Shown here: positions 14,078-26,289 of the stretch, piece by piece
How the letters are laid out: every line of letters starts with the position of its first letter
How positions within the stretch are numbered: position 1 is the stretch's first letter
Source of the DNA: Lanius collurio
Lineage: Eukaryota > Chordata > Aves > Passeriformes > Laniidae
Direction: 5' to 3'
Assembly: GCA_020086605.1 (NCBI GenBank)
Contig: JACBWW010000004.1
Location: 44,161,102-44,225,101, forward strand
Length of the DNA stretch: 64,000 bases
The notes under the pieces: generated by a model
Seen by the model: the letters and a program-made list of their open reading frames with translations, nothing else
Database searches by the model: none
What the model was told of the DNA's origin: nothing
Made by a program: the position numbers and the translations under genes

Positions 14078-16597
14078 AAATTTCTTTAGTGTTTGAGAAA
14101 TGCTGAGGAGAAGTTGTTTTTATGCCTTTCTTCCCCTTCTCCTTACGAAATTGAAGGACTTGCACTCCTGTTACTTCATGTGAGATATATTAATTCAGCA
14201 TAGGCTTTTGTATATGAACAGGATTACAGAGTTGTGTTGCCAAATTGATAGTACCAGAGGAAGGTGTAACAGCATAAGGGAAAAATAAGTGAATGTCTGA
14301 ATTAAAGGTGCAAACTGCAGATATGAGCAAATTGCAAAACTATATAAACTGTGAAGGAGATGAGTGGAACTGATTTCATTGAGAGCTGAAGATGTTAAAT
14401 GAGCACCTTGTATAGAAAGATGCCAGCAAATGCTGGGGATGGGGTTTGGCTGCTGGAGAATCATGTGATGCTCCAAAGATAGGTTCTTTTGGGCAGCACA
14501 GTGTAGACTGAATGGGCTTATAAATATGAGCACTTCAGTCACATGCCTCAAAAGAACATCTCCTCAACCTGTACCTATTGTAAATAAAGCAGATTAAAAG
14601 GGAAAGAGTTGAAAAACTTTGTTCAAGTACTTAAGTAGCTGGAAACAGCCAGGTAAATCACACTGGTCTTGCAAAAAGAGTGATGTAGTAAGTCAGACTT
14701 GTAGGCTAACATAATCATCTGTCTCTGAATCTGCATATATGCCATCACAATTGCAGGACAGGGTTCATAACTGTGTAAGATTTTGGTTAGTAAGGCTTAA
14801 TGTTGAGGGCAGCTCATTGCTTTCTTTTTAAAAACAGAGGGCTTAGTTTTCCTTGCCACAACCCTGTGGTGATGGGCAGCACCTCAGCCTGATCTGTGAA
14901 CTGAAAACACATTTGATCTGTATGCTGGTGCTTACTGCCAGGTCCTGCCACTCCACCTGAATAACTATAACATGCTCATAAATCAGGGGAGAGCATTCCT
15001 CGCTGACACCATCCCAAATGCCCTACTGAGCTGAAGCCTGTGTTAGCCATCAATGCCTCTTACATAAACATGTCATACTTTAAAGTAGGGTCTTGCAAAA
15101 AGTGCAAACAATATGCTGGTATGGAGGGGCCACACGAAGTCAAGAGCTGTTAAGTGGGGGGAAGAGGAGGAGAAGAATCTCTTGATGATAAATATATCTA
15201 CCAGACACATGTGGAAAGAAAACAGTTAAGTCTAGCTTACATTTCTTTCAAAATGAAATAGTCAGATGTGGAAGTGGTTGTCATATTCCCTGGAGAACCT
15301 GGAAGCTAGGAGCCAAGAAAATAATGATGCAGGATACTTTGGCTCTTGTTGTGTTCACTTCAGCCTGGTCTTTATCCTACACCTCATGCACCAGATACCC
15401 AGTAGTCTGTGTTTCTGATGAGGCAGCAAAAAAATCTGGTTTGTGTTTGGTCTGCTATAGAAAGGTGAGTAAGAACTGTGGCTCAGTCCTGTGTGTGCAT
15501 TCAATGCCACTTCCTAAGCCTTGTTTAAAGTCACCCACCAACATTGTGGCTGGTAGTTCTTGTCTCCCGGCTCTTAATCCTCACACAAATTGGTGCCAAT
15601 TTTGGACATGGTAAGAGAAATGCTAAGGAGCATCCCAGGCACACCTTTGTTATAGTACACAGCTGAGTGACTTGTAAAACTCGTGTGTTTGTGCCAGTGC
15701 AGCCTTTGATCTGAATTGGACAGGAAAGTGCTCTCCACCACAGCAGCTGGAACACACACAGCCAGAAGTGACACCAGGCTGTAAAGAGTGTCTCCCTGTC
15801 AGATGGGTCACAAATCACGGGGCTGACAGGTGCCTGTGCTGGATCCCGCACCAGGGTGTGCCTTGGTGTGCAGCAGCAGGTAGGAAACCTGCGTGGTGGG
15901 TGGCCAGATTGTACAAATGACTCAAATTCTCTGCTCAGGGGCAGCCTGTTGCACAACTTAGTGCAGAATTAGGAACATTTGCTTGTCCTTAAAGTAGGCT
16001 GAGGGCTGTTTATGCTCTGACTTCAGGGTGGGTTCAATTCCACAGGCTTTAATAATCATGATAACCTTAAGGGTAATTTGTATCATTAAGGCAAGAGGTT
16101 TTTGTGAAACACAAAACTGAGCCTGCAGTTCCTCAATTGCTCCTGCTGAAGGAGTTGGCCCTTCAGCACCCATGTTGCTTTTCCAAGGAGGGAGATCCAG
16201 CGTGCAAGAGAGAGTTGTTAAGTACTCACATCCCGGAAGGGCTTCAGGGGTTTTGGGCACGGATTTTTCTTACAGATTACCTAATCTATCCCTGTGAGTA
16301 ATTTGTAACTGATGAAGATGGCTGATGAGGATAATGCTGCTGTGGGAGCCTGAGCCACAGTTAGCATTTATGATTGTGATGACCTTCCAAAAATGCATGT
16401 GGGAGACACGATACAATCTTTTTTCCACTGCCTGCTTAGAATTGGTTTCTACTGCCTTACCTTCTACCCATACACATTAATTCCTGAGCTGCTCTAACCC
16501 CCTTATCACCCCTTCTAGAAATAATTTAAGGTTTTTAGGGTTTGGTCCAACGCAACCTGCCTGTAGTAAATTGCTGATTTCATCCTAACACCTTGTT

Positions 16598-16617
16598 GGT
16601 GTTAACTGGTGTTAACT
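16598..16617. repeat. 10-bp tandem duplication
   Basis: The unit GGTGTTAACT occurs twice in perfect tandem. Each copy includes GTTAAC, a palindromic hexamer. No function can be assigned. Confidence 0.8.
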
Positions 16618-17064
16618 TACCTTACATAGGCAGTGGAGTGCCTTGTGGCAGGTCTGTGGTTTTACATCCCAGACTTCAGAGAAGCAGGCAAGCTTTTGGT
16701 CAGGGAGAATAGCTTCTACATTACTTTTTTTCGAACCAGAAGGCAAAGGCTGAGACAGCAGCTCTGAACACACGCTGGCCTCGGGACAGGCTCCTGGCTG
16801 CTGTGCAGCTGTTGTGGGAGATGGGCAGGACATGGGGCTCCAAAGCCAAGTGCCACATGTGCTTAGGCAGTCCCTGGCAAGAGGCAACCCTGCCTGAAGT
16901 CAACTTCTGTTTAAGGTGGTGGTGGTTTTTTCCTTTTTCCAGGGAGTCACTTGATAGGGTATAATCCTGTAAGATACTCAGCAAAGAAGCTGATACAGGA
17001 AAGTATTTCTGCAGATGCTTAATTTTCAGTGAATAAGTGGTCCTTTTATGTGGGTGGGAGCACT

Positions 17065-17088
17065 CATGTGCTTAAAGTTAAGCACATG
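17065..17088. repeat. Perfect 24-bp palindrome (11-bp arms, 2-nt centre)
   Basis: CATGTGCTTAA, then AG, then TTAAGCACATG: the two arms are exact reverse complements. The following bases (to 17,097) extend a second overlapping inverted repeat, AAGCAC...GTGCTT. The arms contain CTTAAGTG/CACTTAAG-like words resembling NK-class homeodomain sites. That resemblance is inference only. Confidence 0.85.
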
Positions 17089-17703
17089 CTTAAGTGCTTT
17101 CTTGGATTTGGGCCAAAATGCTAATGCAATGGAGGTTCCCTTTCTCAAGTAACTGCAGTGTTCAGGACTCCATGTGGACCCCTGGGCCTGCAGATTACTG
17201 AAATACCCCGTGACTAGCAAATATTGAATACTTTTGTTCTTAAACTTTTCATTTTCAGCAAAATCTTCATGCAATGTTGCTATATTATGACTTTGAATAC
17301 AAAGAATAGTTCTTTACTAGGCCTGTGGCAGACTTCAAAAGAAACCCTATTGCTGACTTCAAATTAGTTTTGTTTAAAACGATATTTTATTTTGCTGTCT
17401 GAGCACAAAACAAAGATTCCTCCAGCACCTTTTACTCTGACCCCACTGCCTTATCTTTAAACTGTTCCTATTACACTTCTGGAAAAAATCAGCCTTTGAC
17501 AGTCACCACTAAGATGTTGAATTCCAACTGCTGGGAGTCTCTTGTGTGATGTTGCACTTGCCGACGATAGTCTGCTTTGATGACAGCAGTGGTAACAAGC
17601 CCAAAGGACACATGTGTGGGATGTGACAGGGGTGTGCACCTGTCTCGGGCAGGGGGCACCAGGTCTTCCCCGTGGCAGCCTCCTCAGTGGCTGTGCTAAT
17701 CAC

Positions 17704-17725
17704 CGGGAGTGACACGGGAGTGACA
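17704..17725. repeat. 11-bp perfect tandem duplication in CpG-dense patch
   Basis: CGGGAGTGACA is present twice back to back. Between 17,704 and 17,751 there are six CpG dinucleotides, a density far above the rest of the window, where CpG is rare. No CpG-island-sized region surrounds it. Confidence 0.8.
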
Positions 17726-18077
17726 CTCGCCGTGCCCGGCAGACAGGAACGAGCAGGGTGTTGGGGCTCTAAGTACACAGCTGCTTCTCAAATTATGATG
17801 CAAAGGGTCAGAAGTCACTGCAGTAAAAGCAGATAAAATTATGCTTCCTACTGCCACCATGCCACATCAAAATGGTAAATTGTTTGTTTTGCAGTGGGTC
17901 TGTCAAGCTGTTTTACCATAGCAGACACATAAATTTCTCAGATTGCTTGTAGCCCTTTAAAAATAAAGGGGTTTGTTTTCCAAATATCATGTTAGAGATT
18001 TCTTTCTGTTAACTGTTCGTTTTTGACTGCTGCTATAAAATAGAAGTTTTTAGGCTTTTTTAAAGTGTTTGCTCGGT

Positions 18078-18110
18078 GGGGAGGCTTGGCATCAGGGTGA
18101 GGGTGTGGGG
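18078..18110 (+). other. Four G-runs, possible G-quadruplex
   Basis: Runs of 4, 3, 3 and 4 G occur at 18,078, 18,095, 18,101 and 18,107 on the plus strand. The first loop is 13 nt and the other two are 3 nt. This meets a relaxed G-quadruplex pattern; the long first loop makes stable folding uncertain. Confidence 0.4.
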
Positions 18111-19292
18111 CCAGCAGTGCTGCGGGAGTTGTCTGCTCTGGCCATGCTGTGCGTGGGCACGGCAGCCTGCGGGTTCCCCTCGGATACCTGGGATGTAGGA
18201 TAAGCTGTGGGCAGATGGCTGTGCACAGGATGAGCCATCTAGGTTAATGACCTGGGCAATGATGTCTGCCTTTCTGTTCATGGCCACTGCTTCTGTTCCT
18301 GTTTCAGAAATAGGGCAGATCTTTATCCTGTGTGCAGCATCCGCTCCCTTTTCTCAGAGCTGACACTTCTCTGCTGTCCTTTCCACTTGAATTTGTATTG
18401 AACAAGGGATGGCACTTACAAGAAACTTGTGGAACTAAGAGTGAGAACCAGGCTGGAAAAACCATAAGAGTTCAAATATGTAGGGTATGTGATGCTTTCT
18501 CCAGCTTTGACTTTTTTTGAGTTCCTTTTTATTGTGAATGGCTTGTTAATTTTTTGTTAAATTCTTCAACCATAACTGTGACCAAAGAGAGGAATGCATT
18601 TGACAAGTGCAATAAAGCAACTGTTCCATGTTTATGGCAAGTGCTATACTTTTATGCTATTAATTCAAATTGCCTGGATTCTTATAAAACTGGGACAGTA
18701 TAGGATTACCTACCTTGCTAGAACAGTTGAAATGGATCACACTACAAAGTAGTCCACATCTCCCTATCAAATTTTAGAGGAAATAATCTTAGAGTCAGAG
18801 GGGAGGCGTATGTCTCTGGAGCACAACTTTTTGATGCATTTTTGTATCCAGCAAACACTGAGAGTCCCAAAGAGAAATAACAGGCAAATGTCATTAAGTA
18901 AAATAGAATAGTTCAATGTAAAAAGAAAAACAGTTGCACTGCATGTGAAGTAATGCCACTTAGGAGGACAAAAGTAAACTCAGAAATGTTTTGCTACACT
19001 ACTGTAGATAAGCAGAGAAGGTGACTGCAGCACTCAGTCCTCTTCCAAGAGGAAAAGTGGTGGGAAGTGTATGTGGGGATGATTCCTTTGAGCAGACTTC
19101 TGCTGAAAATCAGAGGTGTATGAATAATTGGTTATTTTTCTTCAGTTTGATGGTTGTACAGGCAAGGAAAAATCATTTGGGACCAGAAAAATCCTTAGAG
19201 AATGAAGAAAGCAATAATGTGTTCCAAGACCAAGACACTGCTTCAATTCCAGGTACTTTTAATTTTTTTTTTTCTAAATAACAGTAAGAAAT

Positions 19293-19377
19293 CTGGAGTC
19301 TTGTTTGTTTGTTTGTTTGTGTTTGTTTTTTGGTTGGTTGGTTGATTTGCTTGTTTGGGGATTTTTTTTGCTTTTTA
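19293..19377. repeat. T/G-rich low-complexity tract with (TTTG)n
   Basis: It begins with about four to five TTTG units, passes through GTTTGTTTTTTGG and three GGTT units, and ends in T-runs. It is the mirror-strand version of the A/C-rich tracts seen elsewhere in the window. Confidence 0.85.
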
Positions 19378-22300
19378 ATTAACAAGGTAAAATTTAGGAG
19401 TCATGTGCAGCTTCAAGATACCTGTGGGAGGGAGTGTGGGCATCCCTACCTCTTTACATATGTCCAGCAGGGTTAGCATTCTTGTCACAAAGCTGTTATG
19501 CTCTCCTGTGAGCCTGGCAGAGCAGAAAGAGGGTCTGAATTTAAGCTTCTGTATTGAAAAATAGTTCTGACCACTGAATGAATGATATGAAGTGGAAAAC
19601 CTGATAAGAAGTGACCAGTACCTGAGTTCCCATGCACACGTAACTTGTTTTCTTACACTGAAAAGGAATAATGGGGTTGGGGCAGGATGGACACCCTCAA
19701 ATAAGCTGGGAAGGTTCTCCTAGTCAAACCTGGCCCAACACTACTTGAGTTTAGAATCAGTGCAGATAAGTTAGTTAAATGCTTTCAAGTACACTTACAC
19801 TTTCTTTGAAGCCAAGATTTTTGGTACAGAGATAGGCTCTGCCCAGGGAAGGACTGGACATTACTCCCTGCTGGATCTCATGTCCATGGCACACTCAGTC
19901 GCTTCTGGTCAGTGACTGCAACCTGCTAGCCAGTGCTAAATCCTCAGTGTCCTCTTGAAGGGATTCTGTGGAAAAGGGACAGTCGCCGTGGCAACAACAG
20001 CTTGTACTTCTATTAGGATCTAAGTGGAACCAAGGTATTTGGATTTTGGAGGTGGTTGCTTGTGTGCCAAAGAGGCTAACCCCTCTTTTTGTCAGGTCCT
20101 CACCTCTCTAGGATAGTCTCAGCTCTCAGTGCCTACTAAGGAGTTGGTGTGCAAATGGTGGCTTTTTGAAATGCAGTATTTATTTGAGCTTTAAATGTCA
20201 CCTGACTTTGAGGTCAGTGAACCTTCCTGTTCCTCTTGGACAAATTCTTCTTATGTCACCAGGCTTCTGTTCTGAAAATGAAGTTATGCTCCTTGCTGCC
20301 TCCTCAGGAGTGACAAATACAAGGCAACTAAAAAGGACTTACCACTAATCCTGCAAAATTAATTTCATAACAAAGTTGATCACTGAACAAGAAAATATAG
20401 CTGGGCAGACAGCATCAACATATCCCCATTTGGTTTGAGCCAACTTTTTCCTTATTAACAAATGAAAAATATTTATTCTATAATACCATTCTTAAGCTCT
20501 TACATTTTAAACCACTATGTTAATCACTTCAATGCTACGGTGTTTGCTCAGCTCCTTAAGGTGACTTCTAAAACTAGTGGCAGAAAAAATGATCCATTGA
20601 TGCTTTGTAAGTATAATTCTGAGGTCTGTGGTATGTCATCAACCAGCGTGTCATTCCCTGTCCATCATGTTGATTTTTTCCTTGTACATGAGAACCAGGC
20701 TTGTATTTAGGTTTTCACTTTAGACCTGTGTCCTCTGTTCTGAAAACAATGATCTTTAGCATTTGTATTCCCTAAGCAGTTCCTGAAGAAGCTTTTCCTC
20801 AAAGGTTTGGGTTGGTAGAACTAGAAAAGGGAATCTGTCTGCTTCTAGGACAGGCTTTTCTCACATATGTTCCTTTCTTGGAATCCACTGTTAAATGCAC
20901 TGTGGAGCCTGGGCTGAATAGGTCATCCCATGCTATGTGTTATCCTATAGCTAATGCCAACTGTAATTTCAAGTGCTCCCTCCTAATCTCTCCCCCTCAT
21001 GCATTATTTCCTTGTGCAGCATTAACACACCACATGCTGATCCACTGTTGCTTCATGGATTTAGAAAATAATCTACAGGCCCGCAATGATGTAAAACATT
21101 AAATATTGTTTTAAATATCGGAGGCGCCATCCTGCCTGCACGGTACTTAGGGTGGGCAGCACGCCAGCGCCTTTGCTGGCATGTGCCTGAGAACTGGAGT
21201 ATGCCTGCTCCCAGCGAACAAAGCAAAGCCCAGGACAATAAGGCAGGAACGATGACAGACAGGGAAGGGCTGGCTTATGGCTTGTGCTGTTTGACCATAA
21301 TATCAGCTCTGGAGACTATACTGTCTGGAGAGCTAAGAGTTTCTTTCTACACTCCTGCCTTACTGCCTGCACCTGCCCATCTGAGGGCAGGCAAGAATGA
21401 AAGGGCACTTTATAGAGCTTCCAGGGGCTTGTCAGTCAGTTATTGCACAGTGGGATTGCAGTGGATGTTTCATACTTGTTCTCTCACTCAGCATTGCCAG
21501 ATAATGCTGGGCTGAGTGCATTTCCTCTTAGTTTGATTCCCTCTTTCTCTTTGCAACGGCAGAAAAGCTGGTTTGTATCTGGGAGGGGAGGGCTGGAGAA
21601 GCCTGTGTGCTGGCCTGTGTGTGTGGAGGGAGCAGAGGTAGTGCAGAGTGCCTGCTGCATTGTTTTGGGATATCTCTGAGCTGTGCCTTTCCTTTCTGCT
21701 CCAGAGGAGTAAATTCCCTTTACAGCCTTGCCCTGCCTCCTCTGCACTCTGTGCTAGCTACTCTAGTTGGTATGCAGGGAGTCCTGATGGACTGTTCTAC
21801 AGCCCCAGCTTTTCAGAGATGTATTCACACCCACGCTCCCCATTTGGACAGGGACAACTAGAATAGAGCATGTTTTTTTCTTTTCCTTGTGTTGACTTGG
21901 ACATGAGTAACCATCAGGAGTCATCCTGTTTCCATACTGAAAAGCTGCAGTTGCATGATGTCAGCCTAAAAGCTGCAGAGGCTCAGAGTGGTGTGTGCAG
22001 CTGCTCAGCCCTCTGGGCTGCCTGCCTCTCTGTCTGCATCAGGCAGACATAAACTGGGCTGTGGTTTTAGGCTGTGTCCACTGCCTGAGGACTGCTGACC
22101 TTGTCCTTACCTGGAATGTTTCCAATGTTGGGAAAATGTCAGTCACCTTTAACTTTCTCATTACCACATCAGCTCCTTTGTGCCCATTGATCCCAAATTC
22201 CTTGTGAGGGAGATCACTCAGCCTTTGCAAGGTGGTCCTGCACTTCTGAATTCACAGCATCGTGAATGAGGTTTTGGAAGGCAAAGCCTCAGATACTGTT

Positions 22301-23466
22301 GGAAACATCTACCCATGAGCTGCTTAATTCAGTTCAGTATAATGGAGTGTGTGCATGAAAGATGCAGGAGAAAAGGGCTGCCCATGAAAATTACCAGTAC
22401 AAATCAGCATGGTATTAATGCAGCCAAAGGTATGGTCTGTTTATACACCCACCCTTTAATGCATGTGAATGTACTTAATTCTGTGAGAACTTGCAAAGCC
22501 AGGAGCTATATGAACTTGGCTGTCACACATGTCTTAAAGCATTATTTCTCCTTTTGTCTGTAGATCCCTCAATGCCAAATGGCCCAAGAACTTCAAAGAC
22601 ATACCACAGCTTAAATCTGTCCTTAGTGCTTTTGCTTCCTTCAGCATCTAGCTGTGGCAAAGCCAGCTCCTCACTGGCTCTAGAGACTCTCTCCTCAGGC
22701 TTTCAAATGTAAGTGAATTTTAACAGTTGATATTACTTGGACCAGCTGCACTAAAAATGGGCACCTTGACTCATTAGAAAAGCAGGTATCTCCCTTCCAC
22801 TGGATCTAAACTCCTCATCAGCTTTGAAATATTTCACTCTGCTCCCACCCCTCAAGTTACAGCTTCTTTGACCAAGTTCATTACTTCTTATTTCCAGAAA
22901 CTACAATATCTCAGAGGGCTTCTGAATTGATTACAAGGTGACTAATACAGGCAAAGTACCAGACCTAATTTTCATGTAATTGGTGTAGATTACTTGCTGA
23001 AGTTGCTTTTTCTACAAAAGATGAAAGAGAGCCTTGCAGAGCATTGATGTGCCGTCTTGGAGCATTTTTAGGACGAGACTCCTGAATTTTCTCTCGGCTT
23101 GCATAAGTGTATCGAAGCTTAGCCTCTTTCTTTTGAAGAGGTGCTGTAACTAATTAAATTGGAACCCAAAATTAATAGAAGACAGAAATGCAATTTAGCT
23201 ACAAACCCGTAAATGCAGTATTCTCATTTTTTAACCTAGCTGGCTGGTTAAGAGAGCAAGTGTGGAAGCAACACTTCCCACTTCTGGCTGTTCCTTCCCC
23301 TGCTGGCCAGCAGCAGGCAACAGTGTCCTGTCATGTTCATGTTCAGGTGTTAGTGGGTCTCTAACCTGGACTGCTAATCAATGGGATTAGCTCTGAACGT
23401 GTGCAATAAACTCAACAAATGGAAAAGAAAAAGGAAGATATTGCTATAAGACCATATATGTTGTTG
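19378..23466. other. Non-coding stretch, no supported gene
   Basis: No repeat family, exon pair or RNA gene is supported. Several 60-110-codon frames overlap on both strands between 21.0 and 22.3 kb, where the sequence is GC-richer. None has a domain or homology that I recognise. Confidence 0.55.
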
Positions 23467-23486
23467 AGATATATATATATATATCT
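23467..23486. repeat. (AT)n microsatellite
   Basis: An uninterrupted alternating AT run of about 16 bp flanked by AG and CT, so the whole element is palindromic. Confidence 0.9.
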
Positions 23487-26221
23487 TCTTTCACTGAGCT
23501 GTGATTAATCAGAAGATTCATGTTGGGTTATTTCTGAAGATACTCCTCCATTTAATGTCCAGCATAGGTTGTTGTTTCAGCCTGAGCACGTGTGCTTTGC
23601 TTCTGGTGTATTGGAAAAATGTGATAATGTCAAAAACTGAAAATTATGTGGGAAAGACATGAAGATGCACAAAATGATGGAATTCCATGGGTAGAAGGAT
23701 CTTGTTAAATGGATTTAGGAGATTCTCCTAATTTTAATGTGATGTAGTTCACATGATAACAAGGTATTTTGTTCCACCAGCAAAATGGAGCATTAGCCTA
23801 GAGGGCTGGATTACTCATGGCACAAACATGGCTGTTATGTGCAAACTTTCGATGTTCTGCCAAGGTCAGTTTGTGGGGGCTGAGATGAAACTGTTTCCTA
23901 AACTGTGAAAGTGATCCTGGGTACCGAGCCTGCTGGAATGCCTGGAGGTTTTATGGATTCCTTCCCTTTAAGCCCACTAGCAGGGTATCTGCTAATGCAG
24001 CCTCTCTTTTCCTGTCTGTATTGCTCTAGTGAGGCTGATCTAAGGGAAAGCATTGCTTTGAGTCCTCATTTTGTTTTCTGACTTCTCGTGTGCCTGTAGA
24101 AGGAGCATTGACAGCAGCTTGGTTATCTGTAGATAACCAAGGTAAAAGGTTGACTTCCAGCACTGGAAAAGAAGAACACAACACTCATGTTTGAATGTGA
24201 CACCAGACCCACAATAGGAGCGGGAAGGTGTGAGGTTATAGTCAAATCTACTCTCACAGCACCTCAGCTGAGAACACTTGTTTGGGAAGGTCTGATGAAA
24301 GGCCTTATGTCATGCAGGTGAAGGAAATAAAAGGCAGGAAAACAGATTCTGGCCTGGAGCTGAGGACCTGCAGTAGGCTTTCTCCTCCCGCCCACTTAGA
24401 GGGGGTGTGCACTTGCAGGTCCTATGAACACCCAGGTCTTAGCAGTGCCTGAAGATTGCTGGAATGACCACTCCTGAGGGTGCCTTACAGAGCATCAGCT
24501 ATGTTGTCCCTGTGTCAGGCTGATTTTGAACCCACCCTCTGCAGTTCACAGGCTGTTGCTGGTCTGGCTGTGCTTGCCCAGTGTCCAGAGCCTCAGCCAA
24601 AGCTTCCCCTTTCTGATGCTCAGAGCAGAGCATCTCTGGTAAAGCTTCATGTTAGAAGTATGCACGAAAATGGAGGTGACAGAGTGGTCTCTTTAACTGC
24701 TTCAGGTGGTGCAGTTGCAAACTGTGTCTGTTTAGGAACCTGCTTTGTTGTTAAAGGGTGTGGGGAAGACTAATGGAATGAAGCTGATAAGCAGCAAATG
24801 AAGTTGGAAGTATGTGCTCAGGGTCAAGTGGGGGAATCCAACTTGAAGGATCAGAAACAGATTATATTCCCAAATCTTCACCTAACTGCCTTCAGATTTT
24901 TAAGTCATTCACTCTGCCTGTGATATACAAGGTGCTAATTCAGGAGTTAAAAATCAAAGGGACGTTTGACTTTGTGAGGATTTCCAGGCTTCCACAATGT
25001 CACTATAGGACTTGGATCCTGGGAAGCTCTGTTTTAGGGCAGGGCTTGAGGATGAAGGTTCTGTGTGAGTACAGAAAGTAGGATTAAATTTCAATCAGAC
25101 ACAGAAAGAAACAGTAGTGGGTAGAGAGATGCCTTCCCTCAGCTGAAGTAGTTACTCTCTTCATAGCTGTAAAGAGGTCCTTGCCCAAATTCCCTTAACT
25201 TGCTTTAAAGTATATTTGAGGCCTCAAGTAGATCTCAGCTCCAGTGTATTTACTGTCTGAACAGGAACAATGCACGACAACCTCACCCTAATTTTATTGG
25301 AATCAGCTGCCACTACTCTGGAGCAGAAGCAAGAAAAAGCAAAATTAATATCTGGATAAACAGCCTATTAATTTGGTGTCAACTGTTGTTCTCCATTTCA
25401 GGGTCCAGAGAGCAGCCTGGGCAGTGAGCTAATGAGAACACCAGAGTCGGGCAGCCTTGGGGGAGGTGGCGGATAGAGAAGAAAACAGAACAAACACTCC
25501 TTTTGTGGCTCGGAGCTAAGGGGATTCAGCCAAAGGTTAATTGCTTTCTACCCTAAAATGCTGTGAAGTGTTGCTTCGTGGTGTCATACAGCTGCTTCAT
25601 CCCAGCCTAGGGGTGTCTGTTTCAGTGGTGGGTGGCATGAGCCAAGATCCTTTTTTTAACTGCACGGGGGTGTTGCAAGGTCTCTTGAGTTAAGACTTCC
25701 AAAAATCTGGGAGAGCTTGGTTGGTATTGTTTAGGATATCACTGCACCATGGGAGCAGTTAGCAAAAACACCAAATGAGCACCAAAAGAGCTGATTGCTC
25801 TTCGCTAGGAATATTTTTTAGGGGGTGCAAGTTCATTGTTTCCTCTGATTCTTCGTTAGACAATCATGCGGGAGATGCTACAGGAATCAAAAGATAAGTA
25901 CAGAAATGAGTGTAATAGTAAACTTCATCTTACTGTCACCTCTGTCTCTTAGCCAATGTTTCTTGTGTGAACTTCATTATTATTCCTAATACTTTTTTTT
26001 CCATGCACAATTCTGCTCATGCAACTTCCGTGCTGCATAGAACTTAAAGCAATAAAATAACTTTCTCTTAGAATGGGGCTGTTGTCACATCTTGGAAGTC
26101 TCCTTCTGGTTGGTGGGACATCAAAAATTTCAAAAAACCAGAAAGCTTGAAGTGGGGAGAATCACCCTGTGATGTTGTGCAGTTTTGTGACAGTGACCAG
26201 TTCCTTTGTCTGGAGACCATC
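23487..26221. other. Non-coding stretch, no supported gene
   Basis: Nothing supportable apart from the palindrome at 24,118. Frames at 24,480-24,773 and 24,812-25,081 are ordinary chance frames without recognisable domains. Confidence 0.6.
24118..24141. repeat. Perfect 24-bp palindrome with paired GATA motifs
   Basis: CTTGGTTATCT, then GT, then AGATAACCAAG: the arms are exact reverse complements. Each arm carries a GATA-factor core (TTATCT / AGATAA), placed in opposite orientation two bases apart. Palindromic GATA sites are a known arrangement bound by GATA zinc-finger pairs; use in vivo here is inference. Confidence 0.85.
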
Positions 26222-26289
26222 ATAGTGAAAGAGAATTAAAGTATTTCATTTGGATGGGACCTACAATGAGTATTTAGTCCAATTCCCAT
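26222..26289 (-). mobile_element. Worn CR1 3'-end relic, antisense
   Basis: The plus strand reads 'tttcatttggatgggacc' and then 'tatttagtccaattccc'. This matches, with many changes, the reverse complement of a CR1 tail ('tcatttgggttggaagggacc...atttagtccaa'). Only about 68 bp can be followed. The amount of divergence suggests an old insertion. It could be chance resemblance, but the order and spacing of the matched words argue against that. Confidence 0.55.

Larger units (their letters stand above)
14078..19292. other. Non-coding stretch with small sequence oddities
   Basis: No gene or interspersed repeat is supported. It contains a 10-bp tandem duplication (16,598), a perfect palindrome (17,065), a CpG-dense patch with an 11-bp tandem duplication (17,704) and a cluster of G-runs (18,078), each listed separately. 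Confidence 0.6.

Noticed and set aside
16020..16055. T-loop-like 'gggttcaattcc' suggesting a tRNA
   Set aside because: No acceptor, D or anticodon stem can be formed with the upstream 60 bases and there is no CCA-side pairing; only the T-arm-like word is present.
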